64,000 nt of DNA from Parvicella sp964387945 (GCA_964387945.1 CAYLYX010000001.1:186001-250000); one strand, 5' to 3'; positions 45,233-54,433 are shown, counted from the stretch's first letter. A program made the numbers and translations. The notes: a model not told the origin generated them from the sequence alone.

Positions 45233-45770
45233 AATATGGACTGATCATCAAATAAACCACTACGCCTGTCACCGCTACGTATAACCACAACGGGAAAGCA
45301 ATTCTTGCAATCTTCTTGTGTGCATCAAATTTACCTAACAATGCTCTAGTATAGGTTACCAGCACAAATGGAATAATCACAATAGAGAGTAAAATGTGCG
45401 AAACGAGAATAAAGAAGTAAATGTATTTCATCGCTCCTTCTCCTCCGTAGGATGTGCTGTCCGATGTCATGTGATACGCAACGTACATGACTAAAAACAG
45501 ACTAGAACATACCAACGCCACCTTGATTAAGTTTTCGTGCCGCTTGCGATTCCCCTTTTTTATTGCCAAAATAGCTCCAATCAAAAGAATAGCTGTAAGT
45601 CCATTAATTCCTGCGTAGATGGGTGGTAAAAAAGTCAATGGTTTAACATCAACTCCCAAATCGCGGAGATTAACACTAAAAAGAGCCGCTACGGCAACGG
45701 GTATAGCAATTGAAAGGACGGTGATCCAAACTTTAAACTTCTGTTCATTTCGTGCTATTGCTTCACTCAT
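45225..45770 (-). CDS. DUF420 membrane protein
   Basis: 181 aa, five membrane helices, with LTFLPPIYAGINGLTAILLIGA and the His-bearing VAYHMTSDSTSYG... FILVSHILLSIVIIPFVLVTYTRALLG typical of DUF420 (YozB/CtaM-like) proteins. DUF420 genes lie in cytochrome c oxidase operons of Bacteroidota and Bacillota and are thought to help in oxidase maturation. Overlaps the SCO gene upstream by 8 bp and the small membrane protein downstream by 8 bp. Confidence 0.88.
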   Translation of the reverse strand: MSEAIARNEQKFKVWITVLSIAIPVAVAALFSVNLRDLGVDVKPLTFLPPIYAGINGLTAILLIGAILAIKKGNRKRHENLIKVALVCSSLFLVMYVAYHMTSDSTSYGGEGAMKYIYFFILVSHILLSIVIIPFVLVTYTRALLGKFDAHKKIARIAFPLWLYVAVTGVVVYLMISPYYA

Positions 45771-46428
45771 TTTCCTCTAGTTTAATAAGCAGTTTCAGGT
45801 CTTCAATCAACAGGTCAACCTGGTCTTTTTCCGTTCCTTCGTAATACCCTCTAATTCGTCCTTTGCTATCGATTAAGATCAGCTTTTCTGAATGAAGGAA
45901 ACCTCCGGGAGCTAAAACATCTTCCTGATTGGGAACCAAATAACTCGTTACACCCAGCGTGTAAATCTCCTCCTTCTTTCCAGTGACAAAGTTATAGTTA
46001 GAATAGTCAAATCCGTACTCATCTCCATAAAATTTTAGTCGTGCAACAGAATCCCTCTCAGGATCTACGGTATGTGCAATCACGTTAAATTCCAATCCTT
46101 CAGTTTGCTCCTGAAAATACTTCATGTTAGCATTGATCTTAGGACAGATCTTTGGGCAATGGGTAAAGAAGAAATAGGCTACGTAAGGTTTCCCTTGAAA
46201 GTCGCTAAGACTGACTTCCAAACTATCTTGATTCATGAAGCTCCACTCTTCAATGGTGTGATAAATCGTGTCTTCATCAATGGCTTCGATGAATTCTTTG
46301 TTTCCGTAAATCGGTAGGTTGGTTTTCTCTTGTTCTGAGGCTGTTGTTTCTGCTTGACCTTCCTCTCCACAGCTCGTTAGGAGCGAAGTAGAAAGAAATA
46401 CGATCATTATGTACTTAAGCATCTGCAT
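45763..46428 (-). CDS. SCO family protein (copper chaperone for cytochrome oxidase)
   Basis: 221 aa lipoprotein (lipobox LLTSC). Thioredoxin fold with THCPKICPKINANM, the CxxxC copper-binding motif, and VDPERDS ... GFLHSEKLILIDSKG, whose His is the third copper ligand. SCO1/SenC proteins deliver copper to the CuA site. Here both CxxxC and the distal His are present, so copper delivery is plausible. The start overlaps the preceding SCO-like gene by 14 bp. Confidence 0.9.
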   Translation of the reverse strand: MQMLKYIMIVFLSTSLLTSCGEEGQAETTASEQEKTNLPIYGNKEFIEAIDEDTIYHTIEEWSFMNQDSLEVSLSDFQGKPYVAYFFFTHCPKICPKINANMKYFQEQTEGLEFNVIAHTVDPERDSVARLKFYGDEYGFDYSNYNFVTGKKEEIYTLGVTSYLVPNQEDVLAPGGFLHSEKLILIDSKGRIRGYYEGTEKDQVDLLIEDLKLLIKLEENE

Positions 46429-47119
46429 TCTCTTCTTGTTCTCTCAATAAGATACTAATCTCCTTTGTGATGCGCTTGTTTTCACTTGTTTGGGGAGTTA
46501 TATACTTACCACGAATGTGTAACTCTTGATCCAAGAGCAGGGTCATGATATGAGCGACTTTAGGATATCCGTACACCGAATCTTGTTCTTGCCACGGGTT
46601 TTGAATACGCATATCCGTATCGTAAATTTGCCCCATGTTACCCGTTACGATATGCCATCGATCCGTATTGATCTCATGAAAGTCAATAAACTCTTGAATC
46701 CGCTCATCAGATGCATTTGAATCCAACACACAAGAAATGATCTCTACATCTTTAAACCCATCGTTGGCGATCACTTCTTCTGCTACAAATCGCTTGAAGC
46801 TAAAAAAGTCTAGGTTACACTCTTTCGGACAATCCATTTGAATGAAGTTGACCACGAGAATCTTATCCTTTAGGTCTTTATTCGTTAGGATCCCTCCGTC
46901 TGGTGTATCAAACTTAAATTGAGGCACTTTGTAATAAATGGTATCCGTTACTTGCTTACCATCTACTTCCTTAGTTATGATGGTATGATCACCATAGTAC
47001 TGTAGGTATTCGAAATTCTGTTTGCCCAAGGCAAAGAATAGAATAAAAAAAGCCGGAAATCCAAACATTCCGGCAAACAATAATATCTTAGAAGTTAAGC
47101 TTCTTTTTTCTTCGCTCAT
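46415..47119 (-). CDS. SCO-like thioredoxin membrane protein
   Basis: 234 aa from ATG at 47119. One N-terminal membrane anchor (LLFAGMFGFPAFFILFFALG), then a thioredoxin-like domain with QMDCPKECNLDFFSFKRF, a CxxxC comparable to SCO1, and CVLDSNASDERIQEFIDFH. The canonical histidine ligand seen in the neighbouring SCO (FLHSEK) is replaced around MTLLLDQELHIRG, so it may act more as a redox partner than as a copper carrier. Two consecutive SCO-type genes in the same operon are unusual enough to note. Confidence 0.78.
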   Translation of the reverse strand: MSEEKRSLTSKILLFAGMFGFPAFFILFFALGKQNFEYLQYYGDHTIITKEVDGKQVTDTIYYKVPQFKFDTPDGGILTNKDLKDKILVVNFIQMDCPKECNLDFFSFKRFVAEEVIANDGFKDVEIISCVLDSNASDERIQEFIDFHEINTDRWHIVTGNMGQIYDTDMRIQNPWQEQDSVYGYPKVAHIMTLLLDQELHIRGKYITPQTSENKRITKEISILLREQEENADA

Positions 47120-47127
47120 ACTCGTTT

Positions 47128-47511
47128 TTAAGGGAATAAAATTCCGTTCCAATAGGTACTTTCGGTGAGTAGGATAAAGATCAAATAAGCGATAAAAATG
47201 AAGTAAGGCACTAACAATACATATCTGAATGATTTTGTTTCATCACCCAAGTGCATAAACTTCATTACAATGTAGCCAGCCTTTACCAATGTAAGGATGA
47301 TAAAGCTCCATTTGATGAATGGCCAGTAACTGTTGATGTCACCTTCTGAATACTGCTTAACGAAAGCTCCCGTCAATACCTCAACGATCGTGATTACCGT
47401 CAAGAGAATGGTTACAAACCAAACTGTCTTTCTAATTTCCTTTCCATGCGCTTCGTCATGGTTGGCTGACAAGGAGTACTCGTTGTCTTTTATTAAGTCG
47501 TCTCTTTCCAT
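47128..47511 (-). CDS. Cytochrome c oxidase subunit IV
   Basis: 127 aa, three membrane helices (KTVWFVTILLTVITIVEVLTGAF; WSFIILTLVKAGYIVMKFMHLGDE; LLVPYFIFIAYLIFILL). The HLGDE after the second helix and the small size mark the prokaryotic COX4 / caa3-type subunit IV. It lies after cox3 and before the SCO genes in the same direction. The catalytic subunits I and II are not in the window. Confidence 0.85.
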   Translation of the reverse strand: MERDDLIKDNEYSLSANHDEAHGKEIRKTVWFVTILLTVITIVEVLTGAFVKQYSEGDINSYWPFIKWSFIILTLVKAGYIVMKFMHLGDETKSFRYVLLVPYFIFIAYLIFILLTESTYWNGILFP

Positions 47512-47535
47512 ATCTAGAACCGAATATATCTTTTA

Positions 47536-48369
47536 TTAAACCAAGTAGAAGAAGGTAAATACAAATACCCAAACTAAATCTACAAAGTGCCAGTACAAAC
47601 CTACTTTTTCTACCATCTCGAAGTGCCCTCTCTCATCATACACTCCTTTCACCACATTGATCAAAATGATCAGGTTAATTACAACTCCTGAGAATACGTG
47701 GAATCCGTGGAATCCGGTAATAAAGAAAAATAAGTTAGCAAATTGAGGAATCATTGGTGCATACTCATTCTCCGTCATGTTAGCACCTTGAATGTGCCCC
47801 ATGTTTTCTGCCACAGAATGTGAGTATAGCTCCCATCCTTGGGCACCACCAACCAGTTCGCGACCGTGATGGAAGTCAAAGACGGCAATCTGTTTATCAA
47901 TATCTAGCTCCATGAGCATTCCCCAACCTTCTGTGGTGAGATATGTCCCATAATGAGAACCATGAATAAAGTGATACCATTCCCAAGCCTGTGATCCTAC
48001 GAAGAAAACACCTCCAATAACGGTGAGCGTTAACCACTTGATCACGCCTTTCTTATCTAATCTGTGACCGGCTTCAACGGCTAAAACCATGGTAACGGAA
48101 CTAACGATAAGGATAAAAGTCATCAAAGCAACGTACATTAACGGGAAACCATTTCCTAAGAAAGGCATCGCGTTAAAAACTTCCTCACCTACTGGCCAAG
48201 AACCATATTGATGTCTGAAATAACCGTAAGCACACAAAAGCCCTCCAAATGTCAATGCATCTGACAATAAGAAGAACCACATCATCTGCTTTCCATAAGA
48301 AATTCTGAAGGGAGAGCCGTTTCCTCCCCATGCCGTTGCTGCATCTACTTCCTTAGCGTGTCCTGCCAT
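47536..48369 (-). CDS. Cytochrome c oxidase subunit III (standard length)
   Basis: 277 aa, with the seven-helix heme-copper oxidase subunit III fold: FFLLSDALTFGGLLCAYGYFR, MTFILIVSSVTMVLAVEAGH, GSQAWEWYHFI, FFFITGFHGFHVFSGVVINLI and VEKVGLYWHFVDLVWVFVFTFFYL. A soluble insert of about 65 residues (YLTTEGWGMLMELDIDKQIAVFDFHHGRELVGGAQGWELYSHSVAENMGHIQ) lies between helices. The WHFVD and GxHGFHVxxG motifs are the subunit III signature. It stabilises subunit I. A second, larger subunit III gene is upstream. Confidence 0.9.
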   Translation of the reverse strand: MAGHAKEVDAATAWGGNGSPFRISYGKQMMWFFLLSDALTFGGLLCAYGYFRHQYGSWPVGEEVFNAMPFLGNGFPLMYVALMTFILIVSSVTMVLAVEAGHRLDKKGVIKWLTLTVIGGVFFVGSQAWEWYHFIHGSHYGTYLTTEGWGMLMELDIDKQIAVFDFHHGRELVGGAQGWELYSHSVAENMGHIQGANMTENEYAPMIPQFANLFFFITGFHGFHVFSGVVINLIILINVVKGVYDERGHFEMVEKVGLYWHFVDLVWVFVFTFFYLV

Positions 48370-48454
48370 TTTTCACAAATTTTGAAAGTGCAAGTTTAAG
48401 CATTATCTCTAAATTTTAATAGAAAACTTGCCAAATAATGATTTTAGAATTATT

Positions 48455-49744
48455 CTAAATAGTAATCGAAGACCAGAAGATAAACAGCCCAAACCACAGT
48501 AGACCAAGGAAGTGCCAAAAGTAGCCTCCAACGGTCAAACCTACGTAATGCTCTGAGTTATAATAACCTTTGAAGGAACGAACTAATAATACCACGAGCA
48601 ATCCGAATCCAAAGAGGATGTGAAGCCCGTGCATTCCACTTAACACATAAACAAAGGCACTGGCTGTATTACTCGCTTGAAAAAACTTGTTGTACTGCCC
48701 TGCACTGATCTCATCACCAATCAAATACCATACATTATCTAAAATATAGTAATCTGTGCCTGTTTTGACGTCTTCGAAATGAAAATCATCTACCGCTACT
48801 TCTTCTCCTTCACTGTAAACTTTTCCATCCTTAATCACGTATTCCTTACCTCCTTCAAAATGTTTGGTTTCAATCGACTTGATCTGCTCTTCTGAAATCT
48901 CCGAAGACGGAAAGTAGAGCTTACGATCAATAAAATCAAGCACTTCACCATTTAAAGAAACGGTAAAATCTTCTCCGTACTCACCTTTCATTCCAAAGAA
49001 AGGGGTTTCGTTCTTAACACCAAAAGCAAAGGCAAAAAGCGTAGAGCGATCTGTGAGGGGTAACTCCATCCCATTTTTGACTAATTTCCCATTATCCAAC
49101 TCCAAAGGGATCGGTTTTAAGCTAGTTTTTGAGAGCATCCCAATGGAATACGGAGATGAATAGTTATCAAATGAATAGGTATGATTCACAAACTTTCGAT
49201 CATCCAAGCAAATTGGATATACAAATTCTCTAAGTTCTACTTCTTCATCAGATGTTAGCGTATCTCCCTCTAATGTATAAACCTGTCCGTCAAAATGAAC
49301 CGTTTGACCATCTTTCAAAATAACATAACGATCACCGTAAGCTCCTTGCTCAAAGTAAATCCCGCCATGAACCATGTTACCTGATTCAACCAACTGAGAC
49401 CATCCCTTGAACTGCAAATACATAAAGCTGATTCCCAACAAAAGGGTTAGTGTGATCATTAACTTTAAGCCGTTCTGATTGTTCTTGATGGCGAATTGTT
49501 TCGCCAAAATGTAAGTAAGGCTACTTACTAAAATAACGCCAGTACTCCAATTGAATGCTGAAGGCAATTTCAGGTTTACCCAAAACCCGTCCATCTTTGA
49601 AATCACTACCGCACTGATCAATCCAGCAAACAACATCAATATTGCCGCCATAAAGAGAATGGTGATCAGTTTATACGTCCGTTCTTTTCTTTCTTTTTCC
49701 TCTGCGGGGGTATACCCTTGTTCATTCACTAATTCTTCTGCCAT
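48455..49744 (-). CDS. Cytochrome c oxidase subunit III with large inserted domain
   Basis: 429 aa, about 220 longer than a short bacterial subunit III. N-terminal helices (FMAAILMLFAGLISAVVIS; STGVILVSSLTYILAK; LMITLTLLLGISFMYLQFKGW) and the C-terminal helices with VLSGMHGLHILFGFGLLVVLLVRSFKGYYN and GGYFWHFLGLLWFGLFIFW belong to the subunit III family. Between them (about residues 120-360) is a periplasmic or extracytoplasmic insert, beta-rich and acidic (GDRYVILKDGQTVHFDGQVYTLEG; EGGKEYVIKDGKVYSEGEEVAVDDF). The insert has no recognised domain. It begins 2 bp before the cyoE stop region, so it is operonic with cyoE. Confidence 0.85.
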   Translation of the reverse strand: MAEELVNEQGYTPAEEKERKERTYKLITILFMAAILMLFAGLISAVVISKMDGFWVNLKLPSAFNWSTGVILVSSLTYILAKQFAIKNNQNGLKLMITLTLLLGISFMYLQFKGWSQLVESGNMVHGGIYFEQGAYGDRYVILKDGQTVHFDGQVYTLEGDTLTSDEEVELREFVYPICLDDRKFVNHTYSFDNYSSPYSIGMLSKTSLKPIPLELDNGKLVKNGMELPLTDRSTLFAFAFGVKNETPFFGMKGEYGEDFTVSLNGEVLDFIDRKLYFPSSEISEEQIKSIETKHFEGGKEYVIKDGKVYSEGEEVAVDDFHFEDVKTGTDYYILDNVWYLIGDEISAGQYNKFFQASNTASAFVYVLSGMHGLHILFGFGLLVVLLVRSFKGYYNSEHYVGLTVGGYFWHFLGLLWFGLFIFWSSITI

Positions 49745-49746
49745 AA

Positions 49747-50664
49747 CTAAACCTTAAAGAAATAATACGCCAATTGCGCAACGGGAAGGTAGATAAACGA
49801 AGCAAACATCAATTGCTTTGCATATTTTTTGTCTAATGTCTGATATAATCGCATTGCAGGAAGCGTCTTCATTAAACCTAAAGGAACCAAAATGAACACG
49901 GCATATGCTGAGCACAACGGCTCCATCTCTGGGGTTAGCTGAATACAAGGCAAAATTCCAACGGGAATCAATGCAGCGCTGTAAATAAAAATCTGAAACG
50001 CACTTCCTTTTGTTCTTCCTTCTCTACTTGGAAGGAGTTGAAAACCTGCTTTCAGATAGTCATCGTTGATGTTCCAAGCAATCGCCCAAAAATGAGGAAA
50101 CTGCCAAAAGAACTGCGTTAAGAACAGAACTCCAGGAAACCAACCAAACTCTCCTGTTACGGCAATATACCCCAACATTGGAGGAATACTTCCAGGAAAT
50201 GCTCCTACAAAAACAGCGATGGGAGAAACCGTTTTCAGTGGTGTGTACAAAAGTACGTACATCGCCATGGCCAACAATCCAAGTGCTCCGCTTAGCGGGT
50301 TGAGCATAAACAACAACACTTCTCCGATTACAGCACATAGAATAGAGAAAATAACAGCTTCTTTAACAGAAAGTCGACCAGCAGCCACAGGTCGATCTTT
50401 GGTTCGATCCATTTTGATGTCCAAGTTACGCTCCCATACCTGATTCAAGGCATTAGAGGCTCCCGTCACTAAAAAACCACCAAAAACCAACGCCAAAAAG
50501 GAGATCCAATCAAAATGCGAGATGTTTGGAAGCGCAATCAAATACCCCAACGCAGCAGAAAATACAACTAGCGATGCCAGTCGCAACTTTCCTAACGCTA
50601 CAAAATCTTGAGTCTTGGAATATTGTTTTACTTCGGAACTTATAATATCTGAGTTTTCAGCCAA
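49747..50664 (-). CDS. cyoE: Protoheme IX farnesyltransferase
   Basis: 305 aa (TTG start). UbiA-family prenyltransferase with seven to nine membrane helices; the first Asp-rich motif is NALNQVWERNLDIKMDRTKDRPVAAGRL (NxxxDxxxD) and the second is AWNINDDYLKAGFQLLPSREG (substrate-binding). It converts protoheme to heme O, required for cytochrome oxidase. First gene of the oxidase operon on the minus strand, consistent with its job in supplying heme for subunit I. Also called ctaB. Confidence 0.93.
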   Translation of the reverse strand: MAENSDIISSEVKQYSKTQDFVALGKLRLASLVVFSAALGYLIALPNISHFDWISFLALVFGGFLVTGASNALNQVWERNLDIKMDRTKDRPVAAGRLSVKEAVIFSILCAVIGEVLLFMLNPLSGALGLLAMAMYVLLYTPLKTVSPIAVFVGAFPGSIPPMLGYIAVTGEFGWFPGVLFLTQFFWQFPHFWAIAWNINDDYLKAGFQLLPSREGRTKGSAFQIFIYSAALIPVGILPCIQLTPEMEPLCSAYAVFILVPLGLMKTLPAMRLYQTLDKKYAKQLMFASFIYLPVAQLAYYFFKV

Positions 50665-50685
50665 TCAAACCTGATTTTCAGGGGG

Positions 50686-50693
50686 CAAAGATA
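50686..50693 (-). promoter_or_regulatory. -7 promoter box of the cytochrome oxidase operon
   Basis: TATCTTTG on the minus strand, 21 bp before the cyoE start. The -33 element is not evident at the usual distance. Confidence 0.5.
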
Positions 50694-50708
50694 GTTGTTA
50701 GTTTCAAG

Positions 50709-50743
50709 TTTGTGGTTTATCGTTCGTAGTTTTTTTAGTTTTG
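50709..50743 (+). promoter_or_regulatory. Promoter of moeA
   Basis: TTTG at 50709-50712, 23-bp spacer, TAGTTTTG at 50736-50743, then the ATG at 50771. It rules out the upstream in-frame start at 50741. Confidence 0.55.
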
Positions 50744-50770
50744 TGTAACTCATGTAACGTTATCCATTTT

Positions 50771-51949
50771 ATGATTTCAACGACCAAAGCGATTTCTCTT
50801 GTCAATAAAGCCACCCGACCTCTTGCCAAAACCACTGTTTCGTTAGGCGATAGTCTCAACCACGTTTTAGCTTCAGATGCGGTAGCAGCAATAGATTTGC
50901 CCCCTTTTAACCAATCGGCAATGGATGGCTACGCGGTGGCGCTGGGGAGTTCTTCAGAGTTTATCGTAACTGGAGAAATCAAAGCAGGAGATGATGCTTC
51001 TCAAGTCTCGCTTCAACCGGGTGAGGCGATCAAGATTTTTACCGGAGCAATGTCTCCTCTCTCGGCAGATTTAGTCTGTAGAATTGAGGATATTGAAGAA
51101 CATGGTGAGACCATCACCATCACTAAAATGCCCAATAAGGGCGCAAACATCCGGTTATTTGGAGAGCAGATTAAGGCGGGCGAAGTTGGACTCAATTGTG
51201 GAACGGTAATGAATGCCGCTGCGATAGGTTTTTTGGCAAACTTGGGAATCCAAAACGTGGAAGTAATTCAAACACCATTCGTTCAAGTAATTTCAACAGG
51301 GAATGAACTTGTATCTCCGCTCGACACTGACGTATTACCTCCGGGTAAAATCTACGAAAGTAACGGCATCATGCTGCAAGCTGCTTTGCAAAAAATTGGG
51401 TTAACATCCAGACCACCAATCCATTTGAAAGATTCATATGCGGCTGTGTGCGATGGTATTGAGCAGGCGCTACAAACCTCTGACGTACTTATACTTTCGG
51501 GAGGAATTTCTGTGGGTGACTACGATTTTGTGGGTGACGCACTGCTTGAAAATGGTGTAGAGCAGGTGTTTTATAAGGTCAACCAAAAACCTGGAAAGCC
51601 ACTGTTCTTTGGCACAAAAGGAGAAAAACTTGTTTTTGCCTTACCGGGAAACCCTGCGGCTGCGTTAACGTGCTTTTATGTTTATGTTTTGCCTGCTTTG
51701 CGCAAAATGGCTGGACTGGGGTTTCAGGAACTGCCAAGAAAAACAGCTGCAATATCAGGCGCTCCGACAAGGAGCAACGCAAGAGAGCAGTTCTTAAAGG
51801 GACGATATCAAAACGGAGAGGTCACCGTTTTAGAAGGTCAGAGTTCTGCTATGCTGCGTTCGTTTTCTGAGGCCAACGCATTGATTTACTTTCCAGCAGC
51901 AGCGGTATACCAAGACGGTGATTTGGTGGAAATTATTGAGTTATGCTGA
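50771..51949 (+). CDS. moeA: Molybdopterin molybdenumtransferase MoeA
   Basis: 392 aa from ATG at 50771. The MoeA fold shows DLPPFNQSAMDGYAV, AGDDASQVSLQPGEAIKIFTGAMSP, VQVISTGNELVSP with GKIYESNGIML, LSGGISVGDYDFVGDALLENG and KPGKPLFFGTKG..VFALPGNPAAALTCFYVYVLPAL. It inserts molybdate into adenylylated molybdopterin, downstream of the moaE/MobA-MoaD genes at 5.4-6.6 kb. The stop overlaps a TSUP exporter by 7 bp, a natural link if the exporter handles sulfur anions. Confidence 0.94.
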   Translation: MISTTKAISLVNKATRPLAKTTVSLGDSLNHVLASDAVAAIDLPPFNQSAMDGYAVALGSSSEFIVTGEIKAGDDASQVSLQPGEAIKIFTGAMSPLSADLVCRIEDIEEHGETITITKMPNKGANIRLFGEQIKAGEVGLNCGTVMNAAAIGFLANLGIQNVEVIQTPFVQVISTGNELVSPLDTDVLPPGKIYESNGIMLQAALQKIGLTSRPPIHLKDSYAAVCDGIEQALQTSDVLILSGGISVGDYDFVGDALLENGVEQVFYKVNQKPGKPLFFGTKGEKLVFALPGNPAAALTCFYVYVLPALRKMAGLGFQELPRKTAAISGAPTRSNAREQFLKGRYQNGEVTVLEGQSSAMLRSFSEANALIYFPAAAVYQDGDLVEIIELC

Positions 51950-52686
51950 CGGAACTTCTTTTTTTTATGATCCTTCCTATTGTAGCGTTCCTGTACGCTA
52001 GTGTGGGACATGGGGGTGCAAGTGGTTACTTAGCACTTATGGTTCTCTTGTCTTTTGCGAGTCAAGACATTCGGGTGATTGCGTTGATTTTAAACCTATT
52101 TGTTGCAGGAATTAGTTTTTACCACTTCAACAGAGAAGGACATTTTAACGCTAAACTGTTTTACCCCTTTGTGATGGGTTCAATTCCTGCCGCTTTTGTC
52201 GGTGGGATGTTAGAAATAGATAGCTTTTGGTACAAACGCATTCTCGGCATTTTTCTATTATTAGCTACGGTTCGTTTTCTTTTGAGATCAAAGTCTACTG
52301 AAACGCAAAAAAACATCCACCTTCCGCTCGCAACCTTCATTGGTGCCGCAATTGGCTTTTTTAGCGGTATGATTGGTATTGGGGGTGGAATTATCCTGAG
52401 CCCAGTAATTTTGCTGCTCGGATGGGGCAACTTAAAAGAAACCGCTGCCGTTTCAGCACTTTTTATTGTTACCAACTCTGCTTTGGGACTTTTAGGAAAT
52501 TACTTCAATGATTTTCAATTGGATATGGCGCTCTCTTGGAAGCAATTGTCTTTGGTGATTGCCTTGGCGGTTTTGGGTGGTTTTGCTGGTAGTTATTGGG
52601 GAAGTCAATTAAAAAACATGCAACTGCTTAAATACGTACTAGCCGGTGTACTAGGAGTCGCGAGTATTAAGCTGTGGTTGGTATAA
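51943..52686 (+). CDS. TSUP family sulfite/anion exporter (TauE/SafE)
   Basis: 247 aa with about eight membrane helices. Family motifs VGHGGASGYLALMVLLSFASQDIRVIALILN at the N-terminus and GFFSGMIGIGGGIILSPVILLLGWGNLKETAAVSALFIVTNSALGLLGN in the second half are the two halves of TauE/SafE. Substrates in the family are small anions (sulfite, sulfoacetate). The short overlap with moeA suggests co-translation; a role in molybdoenzyme-linked sulfite traffic is only inference. Convergent with the ABC ATPase gene (1-bp gap). Confidence 0.85.
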   Translation: MLTELLFFMILPIVAFLYASVGHGGASGYLALMVLLSFASQDIRVIALILNLFVAGISFYHFNREGHFNAKLFYPFVMGSIPAAFVGGMLEIDSFWYKRILGIFLLLATVRFLLRSKSTETQKNIHLPLATFIGAAIGFFSGMIGIGGGIILSPVILLLGWGNLKETAAVSALFIVTNSALGLLGNYFNDFQLDMALSWKQLSLVIALAVLGGFAGSYWGSQLKNMQLLKYVLAGVLGVASIKLWLV

Positions 52687-52687
52687 C

Positions 52688-53413
52688 TCAAAATAATTTT
52701 GATTCAATCGAACTCATATCGGCTGATGAAACATCTGCGTACTGTTCAAACTCTCCACGCTTTGTAATCAACCAGGCTTCATTTGCATATTTCATCCCTT
52801 CGGCAAGATCATGTGTGCAACAGATAACCAGTTTTCCTTTTTTCACTTGATCGCTCAGGAGCTGAAAAACCATGCGCTTGTTGACAATATCCAAATGAGC
52901 AGTGGGTTCATCTAGTGCAATAATAGGCGTTTGTTGCACCAAGCTCCTTGCAATATTCACCAATTGCTTCTGACCGTCTGACAATGTCATATAAGGTTTC
53001 GCGAACAAAGAATGAAGTTTAAGTTCGTCCACTACTTCATTAATTACTTGTTGATCTGCCTCCGATAACCTCCCCAAACCTTTAATGTATGGAATTCTCG
53101 CGTAGTGCAGCATATCGGCTACTGTTACTTCATTCGGTACGGTAAGGTTTCCCTGTAAAAAAGCGAGCTGTTGTGCCATCTGTTTACTGCTCAAGCTAGT
53201 AACTTCTTGATTATCCAAAATGATCTTTCCATTGATCGAACTTAAATGATTTGCAATGGTCTTAAGCAATGTAGACTTTCCTTTTCCATTCGCTCCTAAT
53301 AGCAAGACAAACTTCGCCAGATTTGCTCGTGCATTGATATGTTGCACCAAAGCTTTCCCCTCATATCCGATGGATACGTCAATCAGCTCCAGTATTTGTC
53401 TGTTCTTATCCAT
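52688..53413 (-). CDS. FecCD-family ABC importer ATP-binding protein
   Basis: 241 aa. Walker A LLGANGKGKSTLLKTIA, Q-loop AQQLAFLQGNLTVPNEVTV, signature TLSDGQKQLVNIARSLVQ, Walker B TPIIALDEPTAHLDI and CCTHDLAEG. Matches the FecE/BtuD/HmuV type of ATPase for iron-siderophore, heme or cobalamin import. It follows the permease with an 8-bp overlap. The substrate-binding protein of the same system is the 61.5-62.6 kb gene. Confidence 0.9.
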   Translation of the reverse strand: MDKNRQILELIDVSIGYEGKALVQHINARANLAKFVLLLGANGKGKSTLLKTIANHLSSINGKIILDNQEVTSLSSKQMAQQLAFLQGNLTVPNEVTVADMLHYARIPYIKGLGRLSEADQQVINEVVDELKLHSLFAKPYMTLSDGQKQLVNIARSLVQQTPIIALDEPTAHLDIVNKRMVFQLLSDQVKKGKLVICCTHDLAEGMKYANEAWLITKRGEFEQYADVSSADMSSIESKLF

Positions 53414-54431
53414 TGGTCCAAGTTTTTCGATAACTAAGAATAATGCTCACCACCAATGGAGCACCAATCAACGAAGTCACAGCATTTATCGGAAGTTTCA
53501 AATCGAAGCCTGGCACTTGGGCAAATAAGTCACAAAACAACAACAACAAAGCCCCTAAAATCGCTGAAAAAGGGATCAGCAACGCATGGTTACTTGTTTT
53601 CGTTGTCATTCTTGCCAAATGAGGTGCCGCCAAGCCCACAAAAGCAATTGGCCCGCAATAAGCCGTTACTACACCCGCAAGTACGCCTGCAACTATGATG
53701 ATTGTAAACCGTATTTTTTTTACCTCAATACCGAGACTCTTTGCTGAATCATCTCCTAGTAAAAGCGCATTGAGTGCATTTACCTTTAGATAGGATAGTA
53801 AAATAAAAACAAGAATGATTGTCCCAAATATTAACATCTCAGAAAGTTCAACAGTTGATAGATCTCCCATGGTCCAAAGCAAATACTTCTTGATGCTTTC
53901 GCTTGGAGCAAAGTACTGTAAAACACTTACAATGGCACTGGCAAACGAACCTACCATTAATCCTGCAATCAGAAGCATCGCCCCGTTGCCGATTTTCTTG
54001 GCTAGCATCATGATCACCAACAACACTCCTGCGGCTCCGAGCACACCAAAGAGCATTACTCCATTATGCAGCTGCACCAATTCCCATCCAATGGTAGTGC
54101 CGAGCATTACTAAAATGGCTACCCCCAAGCCACTTCCGGCACTTACACCGAGGATATATGGGCCAGCCAATGGGTTTCTGAAATAAGACTGCATGAGTAA
54201 ACCAGACACAGCCAAGGCTGCACCAGATAGAATTGCCGTTAAAACTCTTGGCAAACGAAGTTCCAGAAGAACAAATCTAAATTTATTGTCTTCGCGCAAA
54301 CCAGAAAATAAATCGGAAGGTGCGATGATCTGCGAACCTAGCATAAGACTTGCTAGTGCAAGCAGCGCCAGTGCTACTAAACCAATAATTATGTAAGAAG
54401 ACTTTGACAAAATCCGAAAACTATGCAACAA
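53406..54431 (-). CDS. FecCD-family ABC importer permease
   Basis: 341 aa, about ten membrane helices, with the FecCD signature LRLPRVLTAILSGAALAVSGLLMQSYFRNPLAGPYILGVSAGSGLG and FVGLAAPHLARMTTKTSNHALLIPFSAILGALLLLFCDL near the coupling helix. Imports iron-siderophore, heme or vitamin B12 with the adjacent ATPase. Its start is 2 bp after the end of the usher-like gene on the same strand, so in this genome the importer genes appear to be in one transcript with that cluster. Confidence 0.9.
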   Translation of the reverse strand: MLHSFRILSKSSYIIIGLVALALLALASLMLGSQIIAPSDLFSGLREDNKFRFVLLELRLPRVLTAILSGAALAVSGLLMQSYFRNPLAGPYILGVSAGSGLGVAILVMLGTTIGWELVQLHNGVMLFGVLGAAGVLLVIMMLAKKIGNGAMLLIAGLMVGSFASAIVSVLQYFAPSESIKKYLLWTMGDLSTVELSEMLIFGTIILVFILLSYLKVNALNALLLGDDSAKSLGIEVKKIRFTIIIVAGVLAGVVTAYCGPIAFVGLAAPHLARMTTKTSNHALLIPFSAILGALLLLFCDLFAQVPGFDLKLPINAVTSLIGAPLVVSIILSYRKTWTNG

Positions 54432-54433
54432 AG

